Positions 14,299 to 25,400 of a DNA stretch of 64,000 nucleotides are shown piece after piece. The first letter of the stretch is position 1. Each line of letters opens with the position of its first letter. Source of the stretch: Plecoglossus altivelis (lineage: Eukaryota; Chordata; Actinopteri; Osmeriformes; Plecoglossidae); the NCBI GenBank assembly GCA_036571765.1, contig BROE01000016.1, positions 7,881,991-7,945,990 on the forward strand, given 5' to 3'. A program made the translations under genes and the position numbers. A model generated the notes under the pieces. That model was given only the letters and a program-made list of their open reading frames with translations. It did not search any database and had not been told where the DNA came from.

Positions 14299-15053
14299 GT
14301 CTCTCTCTCTGTCTCTGTCTCTCTCTCTGCACCCTTGTGCCTTCCCTCAGGCTGTAGGAGTAGGCGCAGACTACGTCAAACTGGGAGGTCTGAGTCGTGG
14401 CGAGCGACTGAATAAATACAACCGTCTGATTTCTATAGAGGAAGAACTGGCCCAGCAGGGAATCCTGGGTATGTCTTTTTCCCTCCCTGGTCCTTTCAGC
14501 TGTGGTAGGCAGAAAAAAGAGAAGGTGGATGTAGACAAAGCCATGAGGAGGGAGAGGCTGTAATGGCTGGGCTGGTGAGAACACATCTCTCTTTCCTCTA
14601 AACCTGAAAGGAAGCTGTGTGTCAGGAATCATAGGAAGGGGGGGCCTGGCGTTTAAAAAAACGACCTTAGTTCTATTAATTGGCCACCTAATTACCTCCA
14701 CCCCCACCCCCTTCCAGAAAAAGGACAGGGACACTGCATTGGCCAATTACTAAAAAGCAAGTTCATCTTTGTGTAAAATGAAGAATGATTGCATATACAA
14801 TGAGTCTTGTAGAGCATAGGCCTAGGATAAAGGCCTGTGGAGCAAGGAGTGGCATATTCAATGTGGCTAGACCTCAACAAAACTGTTTCAATACACCACC
14901 AAGCAGGGCTTATTTCCTCTCAATCCCTCTTTCCTGAAGCTCATGTTGTCCATTGAACTTATTCGTACTTTTTTCTTTTTCTTGTCTAAAGATTTAAGGA
15001 AGCAACACACGTTTCCATTTGTCAGCGAACCAGAGGAGCAGTCATCTACATAA
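5518..15053 (+). CDS. eno4: Enolase 4 (divergent, sperm-tail-linked enolase), complete
   Basis: Thirteen coding exons: 5518-5694, 6198-6326, 7539-7732, 9808-9950, 10466-10635, 11002-11130, 11310-11378, 11948-12112, 12350-12475, 13119-13314, 13876-13937, 14351-14468, 14992-15053. They total 1,740 nt (579 aa; human ENO4 is somewhat longer). The start is the first in-frame ATG, with G at -3. The N-terminal Dpy30-like segment (DFYRKSGMQQKIEDVLNKMF) and the enolase segments EPVLPGSVAVGTVSLAVAK, HLAINCAAHELMDY and LGGLSRGER..KYNR match ENO4. Against yeast enolase the two active-site lysines remain (K481, K530), but the magnesium ligands do not (D246 to N383, E295 to I428, D320 to S454), and H159 and H373 are Ser and Thr. 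ENO4 is known to be needed for normal mouse sperm motility and fibrous-sheath assembly; a structural role fits the lost ligands. The 10635 donor (GTTATT) is weak. The gene is convergent with shtn1. Confidence 0.95.
13791..13816. repeat. (TATATC)n microsatellite
   Basis: About four and a third copies of a six-base unit lie in eno4 intron 10, 60 bp before exon 11. No function is suggested. Confidence 0.9.
14262..14329 (+). repeat. (CT)n/(CTGT) microsatellite beside eno4 exon 12
   Basis: This is a 68-base near-pure pyrimidine run, CT repeats broken by occasional G. It ends 21 bases before the exon 12 acceptor (14349-14350 AG) and so effectively extends that exon's polypyrimidine tract. Length changes here could alter exon 12 use. 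A long open frame on the opposite strand (14099-14746) is just the GA repeat read through. Confidence 0.9.
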
Positions 15054-15317
15054 TGGTCTCTGGGCACAAGGATGCAAATAGGTACCAAAAGCAAATGTTT
15101 TTATTTCGAATTTTCCTTTTTCTTTGACATTTGTTAACTGTTTCTTTTAAAATGATGAATTACATTGATTTCATACTGTATCAGTGACTAATACAATTAC
15201 AACCAAAACTACCATCAGTCAGAATTTTACATTGTCAGCATCATTGAAATTGTCTTTCATTAAAGTATATTTCCATTAAAATTAAATGTGAAAAGTACAT
15301 CTGTTATCTGCACACCA

Positions 15318-15323
15318 AATAAA
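15318..15323 (+). terminator. eno4: Likely eno4 polyadenylation signal
   Basis: This canonical AATAAA lies 265 bases past the eno4 stop codon. An ATTAAA a little upstream (about 15,259) is an alternative. No transcript evidence is available. Confidence 0.5.
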
Positions 15324-17040
15324 AGTGCTTCAACAACAAAAACTCATTGTGTAAATCTATTTGATATGAGACCATTACTCAAAGTCTGTTTGTGAGATTT
15401 CAGTCTGTTAGCTAGTACAGCATTGTTTCCCTACCCAAGGTTTGTCACAAGGCAGTGGTCCGCTCTGCCCCCCTTATCCAGAGAGCTCACTGCAGAGTTA
15501 GCAGGTGCAAGTCCATCCTTATATCCTCTAAAGAGAAACAGATGAACAGGCACAGAGATAAGACACACTGAGCCACATCAATGGTTTCCCCACTCCACTT
15601 GTTGAGAGTGTTGAGCAGGTGGGCCAACAATTTTACGGCGACCTTGATTGGGAAGACACAGAAACACGATGGCTTGATATCGACAGATGCGACGCTCTTA
15701 GTAAAAGTTATATGAACATTTAATAATTCCAACAGACTTTGTTGTTCAATAATTCATCAGAGTGGTTGTTGAGAGAACTTGCTGTGAAAGGACAGTCTGA
15801 GCGAATAGTGCATTTGAAGAGGCACCCAAACAAATTCTAAAGCACACAGAGAGCGTTCTCAATGTTGGCCCACCAAACAGAGGCCTCTTATTGTTCAAGG
15901 AAAGGCTCCTTCAGCGTCGCTCCAATCCCCGCCCCTCTGCTCTCACGCCTCCACAGTTCCTAGAGGAAACGATTATGTCACTTTGTAAAGACAAAAAAAA
16001 ATAAAAAAATGGACGGTTCAAACAGTTGCAGCATCTTCCATTCCGGTGCAACAGAAGAGACAGTTGTTACAGTGAGAAGCAGAGGGTTCAGAGGCGCTTT
16101 GTGCACCGACAGAAAGAAAGGGAGAGGGCGACTGACGAGACAGGACTTCCACACAGCTGCATCAATAGCCCTCCTTCATTGAGTTCTCTCATCCCCCTTA
16201 CACTTAACAGACAGCACTTAACAGACAACATTTGGATGTTGCTCGATTTCTTCTCTGCATTATTATAAGACGTTAGAGAATATATCTAATGGAAAAGGCA
16301 CCGAAAATACAACTGAACCTTTTATGGATGTTGAAAATGCAACATGGCATGTTCACCACGTCATCAAAAAAATTGGTTGTCAGAGAAATGATTTCCTGAA
16401 TGTTAAATAATCAGTGTACAAACTGGGAACAAAACATATACCCTATACTAATCAATATGTGTGGGTGTACACAGTCACCAGTCTACTACACTGGCCATGA
16501 GCAACCACGACTCCCCACCAGGCAATTACTTTGTTTGTAAAATAAAAGAAATGACTAACAAAATAGGCTAAATTGAGTGTTTCCCAGGCACACAAAATGA
16601 GGTCTCCCTAATTGCCAGTGCCTCTAGGAGACAAAATACAACAAAATACAAAAAAACAACAACACGCACGTATTGGCTGATGGGAAGAGGAATAGAGAGG
16701 TAAAGATGGGCAACCGCCAGAAAAGGAGGCCCAGCATGGCTTCGGGTAATTATACGTTCGGCTTGATGGGCAGAATGTTTACTGCCTGTCAATCACTGTC
16801 ATGTTTGTGGTGACAGGAGCGGCAAGCAAGGAAAGGCAGTGAACAGGTCATTGACTCTATTCCAACAACACATCAATAAGATGTCCACACACCTAAAGAT
16901 GGCTTCTATGAAAGCAAGCGTCAGATAAAGACAGTGGCTTACAGAAGAAGGTTTCAAACGAGAGAGCGCCATGTTGGTATGCCGCATAGGTACAATGATT
17001 TCAAAAACACATGGAGATTGAGGCACTTTGTACTGTGATC

Positions 17041-17046
17041 TTTATT
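17041..17046 (-). terminator. shtn1: Possible distal shtn1 polyadenylation signal
   Basis: AATAAA on the - strand, about 230 bases past the stop of the candidate alternative last exon at 17277-17352. It matters only if that exon is used. Confidence 0.3.
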
Positions 17047-17276
17047 GCCTTTATCAGCGTCTTTTCCTTCAATTTCCATCTCTTTCTGTATCATTTCTTT
17101 GCCAACTTTGCCTAAAGACAAATGTGTGGCGCAGCTTACTCAGGCAAGATGTGCTACTCAATGACACTATCCCCTTGGCTGACATCTGAGTTAATTCTTA
17201 GTTAACCTTGTCTTCCTTCAGCATGAGAAAATGAAGGGCAAAAAGAAAATACATGAGTTGGAACGATCATTCATTC

Positions 17277-17352
17277 CTAAGTTCCTGGTCCGTACAGAGT
17301 TCCATCATCCACATCTCCTTTGTTCACAGGTCCATTGTCAAAGCCAAGTGTG
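17277..17352 (-). CDS. shtn1: Candidate alternative last exon of shtn1
   Basis: On the - strand a strong acceptor (pyrimidine-rich TTTTATTTTACAG) is followed by a short open frame ending in TAG at 17279-17277. Read as C + codons it gives TLGFDNGPVNKGDVDDGTLY and four more residues. A poly(A) signal follows. Mammalian shootin-1 has long and short C-terminal forms, so a second 3' end is plausible. The problem is phase. The known upstream exon (20215-20335) ends after one codon base, which would give only a nine-residue tail ending in TGA. The longer peptide needs an unseen exon ending after two codon bases. It could instead be a 3' UTR exon or chance. Confidence 0.25.
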
Positions 17353-19274
17353 CTGTAAAATAAAATTAAAGAAAGACTTCCTCTATCTTTTGGGGTAATC
17401 AGGTAGAGAATGGATTTGAAAAGCCCACGGACAAATGTTCTCGAGATGAGATAAAGTCAGAAATCACTCCAATTGTTTTGTTGATCATCTAATGCAATGC
17501 CATAAGGCTTCCTTAGTATTCTATTTTAAAACTAGAGGGCATAGAATGGGGTTGCCCAAATTGTATTTCCTCCATCATATTAAAGGATTTGGACGTATTC
17601 TCTTAGCTGAGCTTGGAAATGAAATTGTACCTCAGTGTCAAATCACCAAATCATACCCCAGAACCTCAATTACAGCACACAATGGCAAATGGACCTTGCT
17701 AATGTTTTCAGCCTCTCACGTTTCACCTCAAAAATTGTCTATGCAGGTGAGGGACAAACGGAAACAAAAAAATCCCACCCTTGTGGTCAACTAAGCATGA
17801 TGGCCATTGTAGTTTTCAAAGGCTTAAGATTAATCCTTCATCTTATCCCAGTAAAAGAAACACCTAGTTGGACAGCTTAACCCCTAGGCGACATGGACAG
17901 CATTTGGAGACTGTTCTTAAGGTCTAGTGGTGGTGAACGAATGACCTACATTGTACTCCCAAATGCTTTTATATGTCCATGTTCAACGATAGCAATTAGT
18001 AGATTCTCCACAGCAGTAAAAAGTCAAAACAGTACAAGATAATTTGACTGAAAAAAGATATGCTGATCAAAGCAAAGTCTGACTTGCCTTAAATTAAAAT
18101 GAACCATATTTTTAAAAGCTGTAGTGGGCTAAAAGCTTGGAAAGTTAAAGAACATGGGTACAGTGAAAACATGTCCATCACAGTGCCTCTGTAATTGCTC
18201 ACTGGGAGAATCCAAGTTTAATACTGGTCTAGACAGACCGATTTAAAGATGTGCTTGCTTTGGCAATTGTTCAAGGCTACAAAGGCCAGTCCTGCTCTGC
18301 AAACAAAGGTCGTCTCAAACATTTGGGCTTCACCTTCCCCATTAGAAGCTGTTAGACAAATTCTTGAGACTGTGGCTACTGTGAGAAGGTATAAAGATTT
18401 TTTTTATGTGCTTATGTTCATCATAATCAGCAGATTAGCCATTGCCTTATTATCCAGTTTTGTATTTCTTGCTTAATGCTAATTCATATGGGCTCTTACT
18501 GTCATTGATATTGGGTATCAATGCCAGTCCTGTATAGGACAGTATGTCAGGTCTGAAACACATTCTGCAGGTGGTGCAGCAGCCTTCTAGACACTGAGCA
18601 AAGACAAGTACTGGGGCCAAGAGAATCACAATCCCTGTCCTTCTAGGCCTGGCTGGTAGTCCTGACAGTTCTTCAAATACTGTGACTGTCGGGTCCATGA
18701 TGGAATATCTGCCTAATTGAATTGAAACACCTGTTGGCTGTTTGTCATGTTTGCCAATTTCTATTCCCTATCAATTCTGTCCTCTGACCTTCATGCTTAG
18801 AGAGACGTTGCTATCACACTGTGTCTGAATTGGCCACGGTGCAGCAGCTATACATTATGTTGAGGTGTGTGCTAACTCTCTCTTCAAACATCAGCTAGTC
18901 TAATACTCAGAACCTGTCCCAGAGCCTGAACAGATCATCTCCATGAGAATGGTGTGCCTGACTACCATTTACAGATCATAAACCTTCTAACAAATGTGTG
19001 CACCTTCCAAAGCCATATTGGAGAAGTAAATTACATTTCACAATACAATCTGTAGTCTAAGGTACAGCTCAACTGTTTAGAAATGTATCCAGGAAAATGA
19101 CCTCCACTTGACTCGTTCCTTAACATAGAGCTTTATCCCTTAGACTGAAGGTAATAGTGACTCAGTGCAGTAGTGACTAAGAAGTATAGCAGGGAAGGGC
19201 CAGTGCTTGGTAAAATGCTGTGTAGAAACCACAAAACCTTTCATTGGAACCATCCAATGTAAAAGAAATCCAGG

Positions 19275-19280
19275 TTTATT
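19275..19280 (-). terminator. shtn1: Likely proximal shtn1 polyadenylation signal
   Basis: AATAAA on the - strand, about 130 bases past the shtn1 stop codon at 19414-19412. It would give a short 3' UTR. Confidence 0.5.
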
Positions 19281-19411
19281 TAGATCTGTGTACACACTGT
19301 CTATGCAGCCTTCTGCAAGGCCTAATTCAACATTTACAGACTGACGCATGAGAACCATACTTACACTCACTGCATTTGAAGCACCCAGCCGTCAGGTCGG
19401 TCGATTGGGCC

Positions 19412-22400
19412 CTAACAGGGGCTGGAGTCATGGAAGGTTTGTGTGGGCTGCTGCGGGGCCTGTTTCACTCTGGTGAGGTCTAGCACACTGCTGGGGAAGA
19501 TCTTAGGGGAGGATGGTGGACCTGTACAAGGACACACAGACGTGCATGTGAACACTTTTTGGGCTCACAGTTACAGTTCAAATATTCAATTAGACATGGC
19601 TCCTGTATACCTGGCTTTGAATTTGCTGCTTTAAAAAGATTTGTCTCGGGGTGATGGTTTTGTTGAGATATTTTACACATTATTTATTTACGAATAATCA
19701 AGAGATTCAACAATAAAATACGGATAAAGGAAGCACCAACCCCAGCTCCCCTTACTGTAGCCACCTATTAACAATCAAACCACAAGCAACACTCTGAGGG
19801 ATAGAAATCTGAGGTAGTGAAATATTTATCAACCTGCTCACTGTGAAATAAATAATGATCTACTGGACACTGCACACAAGTTTAACATACAGTTCAAAAA
19901 GAACATTGGATCAAATGTTTGTATAAAACAGTTTGAATGCAATTTCTTCTTTTGCATAGTATGACTGTTTTTTGCACTGTAATGTTGCGAGCATAAGTTG
20001 TTAGAAATATTCTAGAAACATTACCGCAGGTCCTGTCCACTGCATGTGAATAATGAATAAGTCATTTACATTTGAACAATATACTGTACGGTTTTGCTAC
20101 ACCTATGATTTGGAGATTTTTAAGATTTTGTACAAAACAAAATACTGTTTTCTAACAGCACATAAAGTTACAGTTGATAATACTTAAGCAGTACAATAGA
20201 AAAAAGAAACTCACTACTATCCAGTGGGGTCTTGAATGCGCCCCGTCGTCTCTGTAGAATTCTCTCCAGCTCTGATTCATTGTTTGTTGACGGAGATTCT
20301 GTTTGAGGTTGGGGGGAGGGTCTTTTAATAGTCTCCTGTAAATTGTAAAGACCAAATGTTTATTATGGTCCTATCAACATCAATTGGATTTTAAATGTAA
20401 TATTTCCTTTTTTAATTTCCGAAAGTTATTTCTTAGCTTACTGACGTTCGGCTTGGACAAACACAAAACTTTTTCACGAAAAGTTAAGCAGCAGAGTTAT
20501 ATACATTTTGACATTTCATCTAAGTGTTCCACCAACGAGTACATTACCAGAATTCCTTTGAGTTCGTGAATGGCAGAATTAGAGGGAACTCTTTCTCTCT
20601 GGTAAAAGCAAAAGAAGATAGAATGGCTTTGTAAATAAACTGCAGTCTGACACATTAGTCCTATTTTCTATCATTTGCTACAGTTAGCCTTCAAACTACA
20701 TGGGGCTAAATTATGCATCTGGTCACGATAACAAAAGTGCGAGAACAATAACCTTGGGATTTCATGCCTCCATTTAAAACCAAGGAAACATAACATTGAA
20801 TAGTAAAGGTTTTTTTTATACAATTTTCTAATCTTCAAATTATTTATAATCATGACAAGGTATGACTTTTCATGGTAAATTATTTTGTAGTGTACGAAAG
20901 CTAACATAAAACAACATGCCTTTCAAGATGTTGTAAACCATTGAAAGAGCCAGTCTTACAGTAGGACATAGACAAACACATACAATACAATGTTTCTTGA
21001 AGGGATTTCTATTTCAAACGTCAGTAGAGTAATGTAATAATGAATCATTTAATGATTCCTGTCTGAACAGGTGCTGCAGTATTCCAGTACAGTCTATTTA
21101 AGCACAGAATAGTGCTGCGTTTGTGCAACGCTGGTCCTGCTTGGTTTGGTCATCATTCAGCCATTGTCTTTCATCAGACAGGACATAGCTTATTGCTCAG
21201 AGGACAAGTGTGGGGCTGCTATGTGGCCACCAGTGAGAAGACTCTGTACCTGTATGGGTCTGGCCCTGTTGGGTGACTGGCCAACAGGACGGAGGGCAAC
21301 CCCCTTCTTGATTCTCTGCATCATCTCGTCCACCGCCTGCTGCCTGATGTCCGGCTCTGAGACAGACACAGATGGATAGTGAGAGGCACAAGGACAAAAG
21401 GGGGATTGCAAGCTCTACCTATGGTATTATAATCAACAATACTCCTAGAGAGGTTATTATACATAGAGCTGTATTCTATGTGAATGTTCGGATGAACATG
21501 AAAGTGTGCAGAAAACTGAGATCCTTCGAAGCCTATGTGTTGGTGCTTGAGCCATTGCTGTAGTGCTGTTGACATTTTTGTACAGAGAACCTTCAATTCT
21601 TTGCAAGACAGACATTATAAAGACAGTATTTTTCTCCAGTATGGAAAGTTCAATGTCAAAAGAAAGGTAATCTTATAAAATATCAGAGCTGTAGTTGACA
21701 ATCATTCATTCTAAAACTTGTGAAAATTACGCTTTCTAAAGATTGATAGGAAAAACTTGCCTCAAAATGTTATAGAAAGGTGTTTTCATACAATTGTGTG
21801 CAAAGGTTTGGCTTCCCTGGACAAATGGCACATTTTGACTATTTCTTTCCAATGAAAAATGTAAATGGTCTCAAGTGTTGGCAACCCAGGGTTACTTAAC
21901 CTCTTATTATGTGTCTCCCAGGCGGCTGGATTACTGGTGTGTTTAATGCACAGTGAGAAATTCTTCACCTTATCTCTCAAACTGAAATTCATATATTCAT
22001 CTATAGTGGCTCCCAAAGCACCCTAATTTAGTTAATTTAGTGTCTTTACATCAAAAAGGTTGCCAACCCCTGTTTTATATTATAGAACAAATTCCGTATG
22101 TTCAGTAAACCTTAATGCATGGTTACTTTTTAACTTAGAAATTAAATATGTTTGGACCTCCAGCGTTCCCAAAGTGTCAGATTTATTTGACAAGGTCTTC
22201 AACCTTAGGAAGCTCATTTGCCAAAGGCATGTCAACAATTACAAAATGTAAGCTAGTGCCGATTTCAAAGCTTTACAAATGCTCTTGACTCCTCAAACCT
22301 TGTGCAAGCACTCAGCCACTATGGGTCCTTTTAACAACTGTGTAAGACTCTGACAATAAAAGTTATTCATGCCCACAATGCAAAGGAAGATAGAACTACT

Positions 22401-25400
22401 AAAAGATGACCGCAAAGTGCCATCAGCTTGACGTTTCAAGGGTGGGAAATAAAATTAAGAGATGGCCGTGTGGGCGAACTGTGGAGGTCAAATGAGATTT
22501 GGATGACCGAGAAAACTCTTGGAGGGAACTGCTCGTTTGCAGGTCAGACTAGTCTATCAAAACCAATTTGACGGCAACATACCTGCAGGAACGTTAAGGA
22601 GTCTCAATAATCACATTGTGCAGCAATGCTTGGACAAGCATGACCTTCAAATCATCAGAAAACCTTACCTGCATCCTCATAGTAAAAGCCAACATCAGAA
22701 GCATGCAACAGACCTACAGAAGCTTAACACTTTTGTAAACCAGTGCTGTGTACTGATGAAGGTCAAATATAACTCTGGTCACAACCAGACAAGGTATATT
22801 TAGAGAAAATAAGGAGCATTATTTCATGCATGCGGGAAGACCTATCATGCTATGGAGTTGTGTCGCAGCAAGGGGCATTGGATACATTGCACTGATGGGG
22901 GGGGGGGGTTCTTCTAAATACCAGAATATTCTGGAAGCAAACATCACAACCTCCACTAAAATAAAGGTGAAAACAGGATAGCTTGCACAACATGATAATG
23001 ATCCTAAACATACAATACCTAAAAATGTCAAAAGGGGCTACTCCAAGAGATGGTAGCTGGAGGGTTTTGGAATGGTCATCACAATCCCTTGACTCAAACA
23101 CAATTCAACATTTGTGGGTAGATCTTAAAAGAGCTGTGCATGTAGGAATATTACAGAAGTAGAAACCTGTGCAGGGCAGAATAGGAAAATGCTGAATACA
23201 AGAGTTGAAAGACTTTATCTGGCTACTGTAAGCTATGAGTATGTGCAAAAGCCCAAGCTTTTGCACAATGTTTTGTGGTTGTTCAATATATTGCAAAAGA
23301 GTAACTATACATTACTTTTTGCTAAACAATCCAAATCATATGGCATTTGTCATGGGGTAGACACAATTTTGCATACAAAAAATGAAGGGATAGTGTTCAG
23401 TAACAAAAAACATTGGTTGAAAACATTTGTACGTTAATAGATCTCACCTGCTTGAAATATTCAAGGTTTTCCTTTGTTAAAGTGAATGGAAGAATGGTAC
23501 TCAAACTGACCTGAGTAGTCAATTATAATCCAACACTGTCCTTGATGTGGGCTTTCTTATTTGTTAAATTGCTTCAATAAATTTAATGTTAGCTCAACTG
23601 ATGAACTGTGAAATGGAAAAAGCTTATATATTTTAAAGCAGGAATAAGATCAAGTAATATTTAAAAGGCTACACAGAGGAAAAACCAAGCACAATATGTA
23701 CTGTATTACTTTTAGAAACTTAAACATATAGGCCCACAATGAAACAACCAACAAAGACTAACACTTTCTTACACTGTTCAGCAACTTGACAAATGTTGTT
23801 TTGTAATATTTTACTACATTGTAATTGAAGTCATGCATAATGGCATAATGGATCCAACCCAGAATTTCTGAACAACCATTTACTTGTAAGTCAGAACTTA
23901 CTTTATTTTAAAAGGTCTTAAAATGCCACCTTTAACCTATCATTCAAATATTCAGTGTGTGAGAAGATTTTTAAGGTTAGCAAAGAATGCCTTACTATGG
24001 TTGACTGCTATTACAAGTGATGGACCAATGGGATTTGAGCACTTGTAAGTTTTTATAGTTCCAGAAGATCTGAACAGTACCTGTCGTTTTTGAGGAGTCT
24101 TGGACCACTAATGGAATGTTGTTACTGTTATCTTTTCTTTTGACGAGCATGGATAGAAGTGCACTGTAAAATGACAGTAAATATGAAGCAAGGCATTAAT
24201 TTGAGAACATCCCAATTCTTGCTTAGGTTTATTGATATTTTGATGTCGTATATTTTTTATGGTCCTGAGTTGGCAACACTCCGAACCAATTTGGTTGTCA
24301 GGCATTCTGTATGACTTTGGTTGATGTGGTTGATCGAATCGAAATAATGTGATCAATGTCTTCAGAGGACATGGTACATGGGTATCTCACCTGAGAGGGT
24401 TGGATGGCGGCTGTGAAATGGGTGGAGGGGGTGGGGGTGGGGGTGGAGGAGGCAAAGCTGAAGCAAGAGGTGGGTTCATCGCTGCCTGGAGTTTCTTCTG
24501 AAGTTCCTCGACTGATCCATCAAAAAAGAAAGCAATCTTTAACTGTTATTGGACCAAGTCACAGGGCTTTGAGGGACAAATACATTTTGTGGTCATAAAC
24601 GAAACCTTTTGACCTGCTATTGTTGTAACCTTCCTACGCCAGATTGAGAGCAACGTGGTATGGTTTATGCTGTTTACTTCAGTGTTCAGTCCTTCAATTC
24701 CCGATACTGACTCACCCATGTGGCGGAGATCCTTGGCCTCCCCCTCAGCCTTGATGCACGTCTTCCTGTTCTCGTTCCTCTCCTCCTCCACTAATTCCAG
24801 TTGACGTTGTAAAGTCAACACTTCCTTTTGCAGCGTGCTGCCTCGAAGCTGATCCTCCAACACCTTCATCTGGACACACATGCACAACGTTTTTAATCAT
24901 GAGTTTGAAAAGTGGTATTTTCAGGAAGATCGTATTGAGTCCTACTCTTGAAGTTGAGAAATAGTGGCAGATGTATAGTAAATGTAAGCGATGAATTTCC
25001 CATTAAATAATCCATTTTTTTGCCAACCGTTTTCAAGACAGACTGAAACACATGTTGGAACATTGCAATGAACCATGCACCTGTGTGTCTTTTCCTAAAA
25101 AGAGATTGACCAGGAAGTAAGCTTTTCAAAGCCCCTGCCATAAACAGCCCCTGTGGTGATAATAGCTGATAAGTAGCTTTGGGCTGGTGCCAGTACACAT
25201 TCTTTTTTTTCCTCTCTCCTCAGATAATGTGTTAATTGTTCTTTAAATGGAGGGTCTGGCTCACCTCCACCCCTAGACCCAGAGAGATCACTGATCCCAC
25301 TCCTGGGTAATTGTTTTCATGAATGTAAGCACCCACAAGAGTGAATGACACTTGCGATACTCCTCATCATTATGGATCAAGCAAGTTCCTGCCCAGAGAG

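Larger units (their letters stand above)
15054..17276. other. eno4 3' UTR and eno4-shtn1 spacer
   Basis: The first ~270 bases are probably eno4 3' UTR. The remainder, about 15.4-17.0 kb, shows no coding signal; its small open frames have no splice partners or recognisable motifs. The right end may be the 3' UTR of an alternative shtn1 transcript, with AATAAA on the - strand at 17046-17041. Confidence 0.5.

Noticed and set aside
14099..14746. 215-codon open frame on the - strand
   Set aside because: It runs antisense through eno4 exon 12 and the CT/GA microsatellite; the Arg/Glu-rich repeat is a repeat translation, not a protein.
18450..18698. 82-codon open frame on the - strand downstream of shtn1
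   Set aside because: I considered it as the missing alternative exon, but found no usable donor in the needed phase and no family match.
23437..24000. Possible shtn1 exon with donor AAGCAG|GTGAG near 23,448
   Set aside because: The phase did not fit. The true exon 12 was found at 24163-24081, which joins both neighbours in frame and matches the conserved LLSMLVKRK segment.
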